DNA from: JAZLIT01 sp045617525
GTDB taxonomy: Bacteria > Bacillota > Bacilli > Bacillales_A > Planococcaceae
Reading direction: 5' to 3'
Length of the DNA stretch: 64,000 bases
NCBI GenBank assembly: GCA_045617525.1
Contig: JAZLIT010000003.1
Span: 1 to 64,000, forward strand
The notes beneath the pieces are model-generated. The model was not told the origin of the DNA. It worked only from the letters and a program-made list of their open reading frames with translations, and did not search any database. The position numbers and the translations under genes were made by a program. Positions 43,402 through 51,385 of the stretch are shown piece by piece (positions within the stretch are counted from its first letter, which is position 1; each line of letters starts with the position of its first letter).

Positions 43402-44148
43402 ATGAAAATAGCCGTAATAACGGATATTCATGGCAATGCTGCTGCCTTAAAAGCAGTTCTCCATGATATTGATGATAGAAATGATATTAAGCATATATAC
43501 TGCTTAGGAGATATGATTGGTATCGGGTATGAAACGAATGAAGTGCTAGAAATCTTATTTTCCCGTACGGATATTTCGATGATTACTGGCAATCATGATG
43601 AAGCCATTTTAGCCCTATTAAAATCAGATCAGCATCCCGCGAGCCATTCGCATGTGTTAGCACATCATAAATGGATTGCGGAGCAAATGGATGAGAAATT
43701 TATTGTGAAGCTAGAACAATTACCACGTTTTAACCACCTATCTTTTGAAGGACAATCGATGCTATTCATCCACTACCATATTGAACAGAATATAATAAAT
43801 TCTCCCATATGTGAAGATCCATTTAGTAAAATTGTAGAACCAAGCGTAGAGAATATGGTGAAGCTATTTAAAAAGACGGATGCCAATTTAATTTGCTTCG
43901 GCCATCATCATCCCGTTCACCTTTTCGAAAATGAAAAGTCCATCTATTTAAATCCAGGCTCACTTGGGTGCAATTCAAAACCATTAGCCCCTTACGCAAT
44001 CTTAGTTGTTACTAATGAAAGAATTGAAATTGAATTAAAAGAAGCTGTCTATAAAAACCAGGAATTTTTAAGCGGCTACGAGCTTTTACAAGTACCCGAA
44101 AGAGAAATTATTTTGAAAACTTTCCATGGAAATCAACATCTAGGATGA
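43402..44148 (+). CDS. Metallophosphoesterase, YfcE/MJ0936 type
   Basis: A 248-residue cytosolic phosphoesterase. The binuclear metal motifs are DIHG at 8-11, GDMIG at 36-40, GNHDE at 63-67, and GHHHPVHL with a preceding FIHYH, complete for the family. Typical members act as phosphodiesterases on small molecules. GGAGTCC stands before the ATG. Monocistronic; substrate unknown. Confidence 0.85.
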   Translation: MKIAVITDIHGNAAALKAVLHDIDDRNDIKHIYCLGDMIGIGYETNEVLEILFSRTDISMITGNHDEAILALLKSDQHPASHSHVLAHHKWIAEQMDEKFIVKLEQLPRFNHLSFEGQSMLFIHYHIEQNIINSPICEDPFSKIVEPSVENMVKLFKKTDANLICFGHHHPVHLFENEKSIYLNPGSLGCNSKPLAPYAILVVTNERIEIELKEAVYKNQEFLSGYELLQVPEREIILKTFHGNQHLG

Positions 44149-44233
44149 ATTTTAATACCATTTCAACTAAGAAACGAAACTCTCTTCTCTCATAAAATCC
44201 CTCAATTTAAATGTGTTGCCCCAGAATTTATTT

Positions 44234-44270
44234 AAAAAGTCGCTTTCTGATTCAAGAAAAGCGACTTTTT
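44234..44270. terminator. Bidirectional terminator
   Basis: A perfect 13-bp stem AAAAAGTCGCTTT/AAAGCGACTTTTT (44234-44246 with 44258-44270), between convergent genes. Confidence 0.9.
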
Positions 44271-44281
44271 GTTCGATTTTT

Positions 44282-44701
44282 TTACTTATTTCTTTCTGGT
44301 TTCAATTTCATTATTGCACCAAAATATTGTGAAGCAGTAGTAAAAGAAATAAATGCACATAATTCGCTTATTTCCTCTTCTGTGAAATACTCTCTCAAAA
44401 CATTAAAACTTGACTCAGATATATCACTCTTTTGTTGTAAAAAGACTTCTGCAAATCCTACTGCAATAGATGTTTTTTCATCATACTTACCTGGCTCTGG
44501 TTTTCCTTTGGCCTTACAATACTCACATCCGTTACTTTGAGCTAGTGTTCTTCTTACTTGCTCCTTTAAATTCGATGTTAGTATTCCATCTATCTCTAAC
44601 ACATCACCTAGCTGCTTCCACACGTCCATTACGTCCTTATTATGCCCCAATAGTCTTTGAAAAGGTGTTTCCCCAAAATTAGATTCAACAATTCTTGCCA
44701 T
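44282..44701 (-). CDS. Carboxymuconolactone decarboxylase (AhpD-like) family protein
   Basis: A 139-residue helical protein of the CMD/AhpD family. The redox motif is CEYC at 59-62 (family form CxxC), in a helix start after QVRRTLAQSNG. Such proteins act as peroxidase-linked thiol reductases or in ring-cleavage pathways; the CxxC favours the redox type. The gene is divergent from an Lrp-type regulator 131 bases away, which probably controls it. Confidence 0.85.
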   Translation of the reverse strand: MARIVESNFGETPFQRLLGHNKDVMDVWKQLGDVLEIDGILTSNLKEQVRRTLAQSNGCEYCKAKGKPEPGKYDEKTSIAVGFAEVFLQQKSDISESSFNVLREYFTEEEISELCAFISFTTASQYFGAIMKLKPERNK

Positions 44702-44832
44702 ATAAATCCCTCCCTGTTATATTTAATGTGAATTAATTATATAAAATAAATCAACTAATTTGCATTAAATTAAGAACCTTTATTAAGTTAGTTCTTTAAG
44801 AAACTAACGTTGAAGGAAGGGAAACGTTAAAA

Positions 44833-45273
44833 ATGAAAATAGATGAGATTGATAAAAAAATTATAGATGAACTACTCAATAACAGTCGTTTATCAATGAG
44901 CGAACTTGGCAGAAGAGTAAATCTGTCCTCACCATCAGTAACAGAGCGAGTAAGACAAATGGAATCATTTGGAATTATAAAGAAATACACTTTAGAAATT
45001 GATTATGAGAAACTAGATTTACCAATCCAGTGCATAATTGAAGTAACCATTAAAAATGGTAACTATGAGTCTTTTAAGAGATATGTAGAGAAACTTCCAA
45101 ATGTAGAATTTTGTTATCGAATAGCAGGAAGTGCTTGTTATATGTTAAAAATGCATTTTGAAACGTTTACTAATGCGGAAAAATTTATTGATGAAGTAAA
45201 CCCATTCGCACAAACTGTAACACATTTTATTTTTTCGCAAGTTCCAACAAATTTAAAACTTAATATGGAATAA
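44833..45273 (+). CDS. Lrp/AsnC family transcription regulator
   Basis: A 146-residue DNA-binding protein: N-terminal helix-turn-helix (about 4-60, ELGRRVNLSSPSVTERVRQMESFGII) and C-terminal RAM (ACT-like) ligand domain (about 65-140, VEFCYRIAGSACYMLKM). Lrp-type proteins form dimers to octamers and sense amino acids. AAGGAAGGGAAACG precedes the ATG. It is divergent from the CMD-family gene, suggesting local control. Confidence 0.88.
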   Translation: MKIDEIDKKIIDELLNNSRLSMSELGRRVNLSSPSVTERVRQMESFGIIKKYTLEIDYEKLDLPIQCIIEVTIKNGNYESFKRYVEKLPNVEFCYRIAGSACYMLKMHFETFTNAEKFIDEVNPFAQTVTHFIFSQVPTNLKLNME

Positions 45274-45334
45274 AGAGTCTTAGTAAAGATAATTAAAACT
45301 ACTCCAGTAATAAATTTTTCTGTTTCTTATTATA

Positions 45335-45415
45335 ATGGGCAAGGTTGAAGTGATCTACCTTGCAGCTGGTTTTAGTGGCGAGGAACTAGTGGCCAAGTTT
45401 AAAGAAGTGAAGTAA
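45335..45415 (+). pseudogene. 26-codon coding remnant
   Basis: A short frame reading MGKVEVIYLAAGFSGEE... to KEVK, with no ribosome site. It looks like the C-terminal end of a larger lost protein. Further coding-like bits in other frames follow up to 45530, so the stretch 45300-45530 may be a decayed gene. Confidence 0.3.
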
Positions 45416-45531
45416 ATGAGAAACCGTATTTATAAAAAATACATTTGATTTCGGGCGAGCGAAAAAAGTATTACTTTCGCAACTAAATGATCCTAGCTTC
45501 AAACACCTTTTCATAGAAGGAAGTGAAACAA

Positions 45532-45939
45532 ATGATTGATTATATGAAATTTGATGTGATGTGGATGGATGACGTCATTGCCACTGTCGATTTAAAGCCT
45601 GCAAATGGTGGTACTCCATACGTGATTAACTATATTGAGGATTTTAACAAACAGTTTTCACCGAATATGGAGGGTCATATCACGCTTGAGGAACTTGAAA
45701 AGTGGTTGAAGTGGCGTACCTTCCCACCAACACGTGCTAATGCTAAGGAATTACTTGAAAGCCTTGGTATGCAAAACTTTAACCGTTGGGGCATTGTACG
45801 GAAAACTCATGGTGTGATGGCAGATGATGAGATTTGGCTTCGTTTTAAAGGCGAAACGATTCTTCATAAAGACATATGTCTACGTAAAGAGCTCTATTAT
45901 CCTGATTCCTCAGATGAAACGATTCAACCAAATCGCTAA
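45532..45939 (+). CDS. Hypothetical protein with KTHG motif
   Basis: A 135-residue soluble protein. GAAGGAAGTG lies before ATG 45532 (a GTG three codons earlier is inside that site). Residues ~55-105 (LEKWLKWRTFPPTRANAKELLESLG...RKTHGVMADDEIWLRF) resemble small proteins that accompany HipA-like kinases in Firmicutes; I recall this only loosely and no kinase gene is adjacent. Function unknown. Confidence 0.6.
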   Translation: MIDYMKFDVMWMDDVIATVDLKPANGGTPYVINYIEDFNKQFSPNMEGHITLEELEKWLKWRTFPPTRANAKELLESLGMQNFNRWGIVRKTHGVMADDEIWLRFKGETILHKDICLRKELYYPDSSDETIQPNR

Positions 45940-46076
45940 TCTGTGTACCACTGCTTTTTATTGCAGTGGTCTTTTTATTGATTAATCGATTATTTGAAAT
46001 CGGTAGAAATAATCGATATATGAATTTCACAAGAAATCATGATAAATGTTACAATAACCAAAAAGGAGTGTCGTTT

Positions 46077-46505
46077 TTGAAAAAGATAATTGGACTAATT
46101 TCTATTCTATTTGCTGGTATCATGTTATCCGGATGTTCAGATATCATAGAGAATTCCTTAGATTCAAGTGATAAAGCTTATTATGAAGTTGCTTCTAAAC
46201 AAGAAACCGGAAACGGAAGTATTGAATTATTAACACCAACGATCACAACTAAAGATAATCAATTAGAATTTATGACTGAGGGAATTGATGAAACTAAAGT
46301 GACCTTTATTTATGTCGCTAATCAAAAAGTATTTGAACAAAAAATAAAAAATAATGAATCCTACAAACTTAACATTATGGGTATCAAAGATGCTCATAGG
46401 ACGGACTACGAGCCAAAAGTTCAACTTTGGCAAACTATAGATGATACTGAAAATGGAGATATAGTAACCTTTAAACAAGTTAGATACACCGTTGAGAGCC
46501 TTTGA
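46077..46505 (+). CDS. Putative lipoprotein
   Basis: A 142-residue exported lipoprotein. TTG at 46077 with AAAAGGAGTG seven bases before it begins a signal peptide KKIIGLISILFAGIMLSGC, with the lipobox LSGC (Cys20 is the lipid-attached residue). The mature part is beta-rich and acidic, with no recognised domain. Its location is the outer face of the membrane. Confidence 0.75.
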   Translation: MKKIIGLISILFAGIMLSGCSDIIENSLDSSDKAYYEVASKQETGNGSIELLTPTITTKDNQLEFMTEGIDETKVTFIYVANQKVFEQKIKNNESYKLNIMGIKDAHRTDYEPKVQLWQTIDDTENGDIVTFKQVRYTVESL

Positions 46506-46601
46506 TAAATTTCTCAGGCTGCTGGAGATAACCTTGGACAACGCGTGGTTATCCAGTGAAGATCCCTACACGAAGACCCGTGAACAATCTCTTTCATAAA
46601 G

Positions 46602-46652
46602 AAAAACGTCCCCCACTTAGCAGGAATACTGCCGGATGGGGGACGTTTTTTT
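46602..46652. terminator. Strong bidirectional terminator
   Basis: A perfect 13-bp stem AAAAACGTCCCCC/GGGGGACGTTTTT (46602-46614 with 46638-46650) and extra T, between convergent genes. Confidence 0.9.
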
Positions 46653-46677
46653 GACCACACTTTTACACAATTCATTT

Positions 46678-47460
46678 TTATTTTATCACTTCGATTTTGC
46701 CGTTATTTGATTCTAAATCAACTAGATTTTCTCCCTTTCCAATGACTGTATTTCTCTCATATTTATCAAGGATATTAATCTTCCCATTGTTGGAAGATAC
46801 TCTAAAGGTTGTATTAGTCGGTTCCTTATCCGTTTTAATCGAAATTTTACCATTGGCGCTCTCTAATTGTATGTTCCGATCTAAGTCCTTTGTAGTGAGC
46901 GTTATTTTACCATTATTTGAGGAGCCCTTGAGATTTCCGTCCACATCATTAAGTTCCAACTTGCCATTTGCACTTTTTACGTCAACGTTTTCTGCTACAA
47001 TCTTATTTAATTCAATACGACCATTATCCGTTTGCACTTTCAGATTCTTTATATTCAGCTCTGACATTTTCATTTTTCCATTATCATTCTCGACGACAAA
47101 GGAATCATACGTTTTTTGTGGGACATATACGTATAAATGAGATGATCGAATGTTAAATCCAATGGTGATAGTACTCTGTTCTTTTAATCTAATGGTAAGT
47201 TTATTTCCTTCCACTTCGGCAGTAAAATCCAACTTAGAAACATCCAAACCTTTTGTTACAAGCTCTACTTTAATCTCTGTATCCGAAGTAGGAAGAACTT
47301 CTACGGTTGCATTGTCCGTTTGAATATTGACCTCCTTCACCATTTCAGAACTCACCGTTTTCACTGTCGAGATTTCTTCTTTATTCGTTTGGGAAAAGAA
47401 ACTGCCAATACCGCCAATTAGTACTAGAAGCAACGCAAGGATTGATAATTTTCTACCCAT
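46678..47460 (-). CDS. DUF4097 beta-strand repeat protein
   Basis: A 260-residue membrane-anchored protein: one N-terminal helix (about 5-24) then a beta-solenoid-like domain in which NNGKI/ANGKL/DNGRI returns about every 20-22 residues (nine or so turns), the DUF4097 family hallmark. It overlaps the DUF1700 gene by eight bases. The set PadR-DUF1700-DUF4097 is common in Firmicutes and is thought to act in envelope stress response; the exact role is not settled. Confidence 0.85.
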   Translation of the reverse strand: MGRKLSILALLLVLIGGIGSFFSQTNKEEISTVKTVSSEMVKEVNIQTDNATVEVLPTSDTEIKVELVTKGLDVSKLDFTAEVEGNKLTIRLKEQSTITIGFNIRSSHLYVYVPQKTYDSFVVENDNGKMKMSELNIKNLKVQTDNGRIELNKIVAENVDVKSANGKLELNDVDGNLKGSSNNGKITLTTKDLDRNIQLESANGKISIKTDKEPTNTTFRVSSNNGKINILDKYERNTVIGKGENLVDLESNNGKIEVIK

Positions 47461-48007
47461 GCTTCAAACCACCCTTCACAAAAGTAATGTTAAATTTCAA
47501 GTAGCGAATAAATCCTTTATTTAAAGCTTTAGTGGCAACGAACATCCCCATCGCTATAAATATTCCTATCCCACAAAGTCCAAGTGAGAAGAATAAATCA
47601 AACATTTCGAATGCCCCCATATATAAATTAAATAGAATACCGAGTGGAGCAAGAATAAACCCTACAGACGTTAACCATCCAGCAATCACAACGCCCACCA
47701 GTGCACAAAAAGGACCAAGGACAATCAGGACATTGAAGAATCCCAACCCGATTACAGCCCAAACTGCACGTAAAATGTTTCCGGCAGAAGCTGTTTGTTC
47801 AAGCATATCAAGATGGTAAGAGGCCAGTAGCTCCTTTGCAATTTGTTTCGGTTGCCCAAGGGATTCTGAGATTTCCTGCTCCGTCTTTCCTTTATCTATT
47901 CCAATTGCGAAGTACTCTTCGTAATCTTGCAAGATATCTTGTCTTTCCTCATTAGTAAGCCTTTTTAGTGAAGCTTCCAACTGCTTTAAAAATTGTTCTT
48001 TATTCAT
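47453..48007 (-). CDS. DUF1700 membrane protein
   Basis: A 184-residue protein: a helical cytosolic head (about 1-70; the DUF1700/HAAS-type segment with [14 protein letters not shown] and [12 protein letters not shown]) and four membrane helices after it. Its ATG overlaps the padR stop (ATGA), so translation is coupled. The DUF1700 head is known to bind PadR-like regulators in similar operons, as membrane-held control of the repressor. Confidence 0.85.
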   Translation of the reverse strand: MNKEQFLKQLEASLKRLTNEERQDILQDYEEYFAIGIDKGKTEQEISESLGQPKQIAKELLASYHLDMLEQTASAGNILRAVWAVIGLGFFNVLIVLGPFCALVGVVIAGWLTSVGFILAPLGILFNLYMGAFEMFDLFFSLGLCGIGIFIAMGMFVATKALNKGFIRYLKFNITFVKGGLKHG

Positions 48008-48324
48008 TGGCGTACACCTTCCTCTATTAATTTATTGACTCCACTAGAAAATTCATTCCACTCTGTCAGTAATTCGTGAAGGTATTCTCGCCCTTTATCG
48101 GTCACCCTGTAATACTTACGCGGTGGACCTTCTGATGATTCTTGCAAATATGTCGTAAAGTACTCTTCCTTCGTCAATCTTCGTAACAGTGGATAAACCG
48201 ACCCTTCCGAAATTTCAATCTGATCTGAAATCTTCTGTACTAGCTCGTAGCCATATCGGTCTTGCTTATCAAGCAACACAAGCACGCATAGCTCCAACAC
48301 GCCTTTCTTAAATTGGACATTCAA
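48004..48324 (-). CDS. PadR family transcription regulator
   Basis: A 106-residue winged-helix repressor. The PadR core ([24 protein letters not shown]...[12 protein letters not shown]) is complete and the C-terminal dimer helix is short (class s2). The start is TTG at 48324 with AAAGGA ten bases upstream. Palindromes in its own upstream region suggest autorepression. First gene of the padR-DUF1700-DUF4097 operon. Confidence 0.9.
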   Translation of the reverse strand: MNVQFKKGVLELCVLVLLDKQDRYGYELVQKISDQIEISEGSVYPLLRRLTKEEYFTTYLQESSEGPPRKYYRVTDKGREYLHELLTEWNEFSSGVNKLIEEGVRQ

Positions 48325-48349
48325 TGCAAATCAATCCTTTCTGGTACGC

Positions 48350-48433
48350 GGTACTGTTTATTGAACAGTACCTGACATCAAACAATACATCTTATTCAAT
48401 AATTTACCACACACTACTGTTCATTGCAAGGTA
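48350..48433 (-). promoter_or_regulatory. padR promoter with two operator-like palindromes
   Basis: A perfect 23-bp palindrome GGTACTGTT-TATTG-AACAGTACC is at 48350-48372. A related, imperfect copy (TACTGTTCATTGCAAGGTA) is at 48415-48433. The second covers the -35 (TTGCAA, 48424-48429) of a promoter whose -10 is TAAATT (minus strand of 48401-48406), spacer 17. Binding of PadR at both would block the operon. Confidence 0.7.
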
Positions 48434-48440
48434 CTGAAAT

Positions 48441-48486
48441 AAAAAAATATTGAATGGCCTAGTTATATACCTGGGCAGCCATTCAA
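48441..48486 (-). terminator. Terminator of the gene at 48529
   Basis: A perfect 9-bp stem TTGAATGGC/GCCATTCAA (48450-48458 with 48478-48486), A-run on the left. Confidence 0.8.
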
Positions 48487-48528
48487 CACCTTTAAGATTG
48501 TTCGTATCCTATCTTGATTTAGGGAAAT

Positions 48529-48813
48529 CTAGATTGCTGGAATGAGGACTTCCAAAGACTCCCCATTTCGTAATCCCTTGAAACGGTAAACGGGCTGATA
48601 ATATGCTGGCCTACTTAGGGTTGTTAACTCTATAACTACAACAAACCATCCTAATAGAAGAAATATCGCGATATATTGATTAATGGCTAATTTTCCATTT
48701 CCACCTCTTTTTTTATAAAGGGCGTAAGATACACACGAAATTCCGATTATAACTAATGCCATAACTAGTGCAATCGGGAACAACAATTGCTTAATAATAC
48801 CTGCAATATCCAT
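48529..48813 (-). CDS. Small membrane protein, possibly truncated VanZ-like
   Basis: A 94-residue protein with two helices (about 8-32 and 46-66) followed by a soluble end (SRPAYYQPVYRFKGL...). Helix-loop pattern and the aromatic/Pro-rich segment after helix 2 recall the N-terminal half of VanZ-type proteins, which are usually longer, so it may be cut short. AGGACTTTATT precedes the ATG; it lies just outside the insertion sequence. Function unknown. Confidence 0.55.
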   Translation of the reverse strand: MDIAGIIKQLLFPIALVMALVIIGISCVSYALYKKRGGNGKLAINQYIAIFLLLGWFVVVIELTTLSRPAYYQPVYRFKGLRNGESLEVLIPAI

Positions 48814-48908
48814 AATAAAGTCCTCCGTTTGTTGCCGTACAATTATTTAATTTGAAACTATTAATCATACTTCTCTATTCAAGCTCCCTCTATAAATGTT
48901 GATATATC

Positions 48909-48924
48909 AATGGCTCACGCCATT
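48909..48924. repeat. Hairpin at the left boundary of the IS
   Basis: AATGGC-TCAC-GCCATT, a perfect 6-bp inverted repeat lying two bases outside the left subterminal repeat of the IS. It may be part of the target or of the element end. Confidence 0.5.
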
Positions 48925-48925
48925 T

Positions 48926-48936
48926 TTGAGTGTCAA
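48926..48936 (+). repeat. Left subterminal inverted repeat of the IS
   Basis: TTGAGTGTCAA; exact inverse of 50583-50593. Confidence 0.8.
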
Positions 48937-49262
48937 AAAAATTTTTTCTAACACATACACCCATCATCATTTTCTATTTTTTCTTTTTATTTACAGAAGA
49001 CGGGTACGCTTCGCTAAAGGAGAATACAATTTTTGTAAAAAATATCTCCTTTTCCTATGCACTATTTGATGCACATTGGATCTCTGCGAAAGCTTATGAT
49101 GACGGACCCTCCCATTTCTCTAGGCGTCTAGCGCGTACATTCCTTCGTTCGGTCTATTCATAAGGCAGAGGCTGGCGATGCTCCTTAAGGGACTCATGGT
49201 CGTCTGGTGAAAATGGTGCCGGCTTCTCCGTGTCATCCTCTTGAGTAAAATCAGAATGAATA
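48937..49262 (-). ncRNA. Candidate bridge-RNA region of the IS
   Basis: Non-coding end downstream of the transposase. A stem AAAGGAGA/TCTCCTTT (49016-49023 with 49045-49052) with an inner TACAA/TTGTA hairpin is visible, and further short stems exist around 49055-49140. In IS1111-type elements the guide (bridge) RNA lies on this side of the gene. The exact RNA ends, the target-binding and donor-binding loops could not be fixed by eye. Confidence 0.4.
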
Positions 49263-50540
49263 CTAGGCTGCGCCTTGGAGGCAGTACAGATCTTTCATCA
49301 TGGCGTCTTCATTAAACATCATTTTTTTGTGACATAAAGCATGTAAAATTTTTAATAACTTTCCGCACAGTACAACAATTGATTGCTTCTTACGAAGCGG
49401 ATTGTGTGAACGGGTTGTATAATACTGATGGAGCGCTTTAAACGCTCGGTTATGGCGGATTAACGGCATCATGACACGAAATAGAACGGCTCGTAGCTTT
49501 CTTCTTCCTCGTTTGGAAATGCGTTTTTGTCCCTTTTGCTGGCCTGAAGAGTTTTCACGTAATGTGAGTCCCGCTAGTTTGATTAGTTGGCGTGGATGCT
49601 CATATTGCGTAAATGAACCAATTTCTGAAAGCAATTCAACAATTGTTGCGTCTCCGATTCCTGGTACGGAAGATAGGTACTCATAGTCCGTCATTTGTTT
49701 CGCTAACTCTTCTAATTGCACTGTTATTGCATCTAAATCCGTTTGAAGTAACTTACGTTGGCGCAGGAGTGTAGCGATTTCAAAACGTGCCATCTCCAGG
49801 CCCTCTGTTAAACCAATAGAATGTTCTGCAACAGCGACTAATTGTTTTGCTTTTGGTAGCTGTGGAGATTTCATGCCTTCCACTTGACGATAAAGAAACA
49901 ATAATTCTTCTGGTGATTTCCCTTTAATATCCGAAGGAAATGGTGTCATTTCTAAAGCTGCGTATGCCATTTTGCCAAAGTCCTTAAATACTTGTGTGAA
50001 CTCTGGGAAAAAGCGGTCAATCCAGCGAATGATTCGGTTATGAATGGCATTTAAGTCTTCTTGCATTTTAGAACGTAATGTAGCGCCATTTCGAAGTTCT
50101 GCTTCAATACCTTCTAGAATACGAGGATATAGAAATCTGCCATCACGCATTAATCGGGCAATGACAAGCGCATCTTTTTGGTCATTTTTCGTTTGCAGGT
50201 TATCGTCCAATTCCTTTGTTCGATTTACATGCATTGGATTGACCATTACAAACGGAATGCCGTGCTGTGTTAAAAATGCGGCAAGGTTCATCCAGTAATG
50301 ACCTGTTGGCTCGAAACCAACAAGGATTTCAGATTTTTGATGTGCTTCACGTAACGCAAGTAAACGCTCGTAGAGCCATTCAAATCCATCGCGAGTTTGC
50401 ATAAAAGGAAATGATTTTTGAAGCACCCGGCCACGTTCATCAACTGCGCAAGCGAAGTGTTTCTTCTTTGCGATGTCGATCCCGATAACTAAAGTATTTT
50501 CAGTGACTTGATTTATTTTTTCATTCGTATTAAAATTCAT
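49263..50540 (-). CDS. IS110 family transposase (recombinase)
   Basis: A 425-residue DEDD/Ser recombinase. The RuvC-like N-terminal domain shows Asp22 (GIDIAKKK), Glu77 (GFEPTGHY), Asp120 and Asp123 (NDQKDALVIARLM); the C-terminal Tnp_20 domain shows SVPGIGDATIVELLSEIG and the expected catalytic Ser in RENSSG (S331/S332), then RISKRGRRKLR. All key residues are present and the gene is intact, so the element may be active. The frame after the stop at 49263 is discussed under findings. Confidence 0.92.
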   Translation of the reverse strand: MNFNTNEKINQVTENTLVIGIDIAKKKHFACAVDERGRVLQKSFPFMQTRDGFEWLYERLLALREAHQKSEILVGFEPTGHYWMNLAAFLTQHGIPFVMVNPMHVNRTKELDDNLQTKNDQKDALVIARLMRDGRFLYPRILEGIEAELRNGATLRSKMQEDLNAIHNRIIRWIDRFFPEFTQVFKDFGKMAYAALEMTPFPSDIKGKSPEELLFLYRQVEGMKSPQLPKAKQLVAVAEHSIGLTEGLEMARFEIATLLRQRKLLQTDLDAITVQLEELAKQMTDYEYLSSVPGIGDATIVELLSEIGSFTQYEHPRQLIKLAGLTLRENSSGQQKGQKRISKRGRRKLRAVLFRVMMPLIRHNRAFKALHQYYTTRSHNPLRKKQSIVVLCGKLLKILHALCHKKMMFNEDAMMKDLYCLQGAA

Positions 50541-50582
50541 GGAATGGAGTCCTCTCTGTAGGTGATTGAGTCAATTTTGGTG

Positions 50583-50593
50583 TTGACACTCAA
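50583..50593 (+). repeat. Right subterminal inverted repeat of the IS
   Basis: TTGACACTCAA; exact inverse of 48926-48936, upstream of the transposase start. Confidence 0.8.
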
Positions 50594-50814
50594 GCATCAT
50601 ACAAGAGGGCTTTTTTTATTTCAAGTCCCCGAAAATGTTCCTAACAGGAATGCTCCATATATGAAAAACGTACGTTTTAAAAGGGGGTACACTGATAGCG
50701 AATTAGTTTTTCTAAATAAAATTAGGGCAAGGGGTGATATATTAGGTGAAATACATTTTACGCACAGAAAATGTATCTATCTTTAATTCCCTCGCGGATA
50801 GGGGCGTTACCTTA

Positions 50815-50918
50815 GTTGTTCGGATCGCAGGCGGCGACTCCTGGGGGATAAGCGTGACGCCTGAGACGCACGTGCCAGGCCACGCCCCCGGAAAGCGTCC
50901 GCCGGAGAGGAGAACAAC
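50815..50918. repeat. Interspersed GC-rich palindromic repeat, about 104 bp
   Basis: Terminal inverted GTTGTTC (50815-50821) and GAACAAC (50912-50918) enclose a GC-rich, imperfectly palindromic core (GGCGGCGACTCCTGGGGG near 50830 and CCCCCGGAAAGCGTCCGCC near 50885). This matches a repeat family found between genes of many Bacillaceae. GC content is far above its surroundings. The short ORF across it is spurious. The gap 50606-50814 shows nothing else. Confidence 0.7.
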
Positions 50919-50934
50919 GGCTTTGAAGTAGACA

Positions 50935-50984
50935 TAAAAAAATAAGACTCTAAATTCTACATAACGTAAAATTTAGAGTCTTTT
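50935..50984 (-). terminator. Terminator of the dnaD-nth-ypoC unit
   Basis: AAGACTCTAAATT-type stem (50944-50956 with 50970-50982), with A-run on the left and T on the right, after the ypoC stop. Confidence 0.85.
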
Positions 50985-51025
50985 CATTTTTGAGGAGGGT
51001 TTTGTCCCAGCCCCCTTTAAACTTT

Positions 51026-51385
51026 TTATTTCGTCAAACGCAATCTGGCACAACGTTTTTTCGTTTCTTTCACTAGTTCATCTAATTGTCGATAGCAGGC
51101 ATATTGACCAGGCTTTGCTTTAATGAACTGAAATCGTTCCATTCCATTAATCGGCATTACCTCATATTGCTCAGATGCTAGCATCGCTTCACTCGTTGAA
51201 ATCGAGCTCGTAACAATAAATTGCTCAAATAGCTCGATGCCCTGCTCCATCAATAGCTTTGCAGAGCCGTCACGACTTTCGTGCGCTGCAAAAATCGCCT
51301 CATTCAAAATTTCCCATTGTGCTACCCAAGCATCAACAAGCTCCTTTGAAATTTGCGCTTTATTTACTTCAATCAATTTTGACAA
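51026..51385 (-). CDS. ypoC: YpoC-like protein
   Basis: A 119-residue, mainly helical cytosolic protein of unknown function. It is called YpoC by position (directly after nth, as in B. subtilis) and by its content (a central FxQFI...LASEQYEVMPINGMERFQFI segment); it is shorter than B. subtilis YpoC (about 165). Its start overlaps the nth end by 17 bases, so the two are coupled. Confidence 0.65.
   Translation of the reverse strand: MSKLIEVNKAQISKELVDAWVAQWEILNEAIFAAHESRDGSAKLLMEQGIELFEQFIVTSSISTSEAMLASEQYEVMPINGMERFQFIKAKPGQYACYRQLDELVKETKKRCARLRLTK

Larger units (their letters stand above)
48920..50605 (-). mobile_element. IS110-family element, IS1111-type, about 1.7 kb
   Basis: An insertion sequence with one transposase gene (49263-50540, minus strand). 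A perfect 11-bp inverted pair, TTGAGTGTCAA at 48926-48936 and TTGACACTCAA at 50583-50593, brackets the gene, as the subterminal inverted repeats of IS1111-type elements do. True ends are expected a few bases outside these repeats and were not fixed; no target duplication is expected in this family. The 326-base stretch between the transposase stop and the left repeat carries no credible gene and is where the IS1111-type bridge RNA is expected. Confidence 0.75.

Noticed and set aside
48930..49163. A 77-codon plus-strand frame inside the left IS end
   Set aside because: It starts with GTG within the subterminal repeat, has no ribosome site, and lies where the non-coding end of the IS is expected. 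Its Phe-rich start only reflects T-runs.
50746..50931. A 61-codon plus-strand frame over the GC-rich repeat
   Set aside because: The frame is open because the interspersed repeat is GC-rich; the same repeats create false frames in many genomes.
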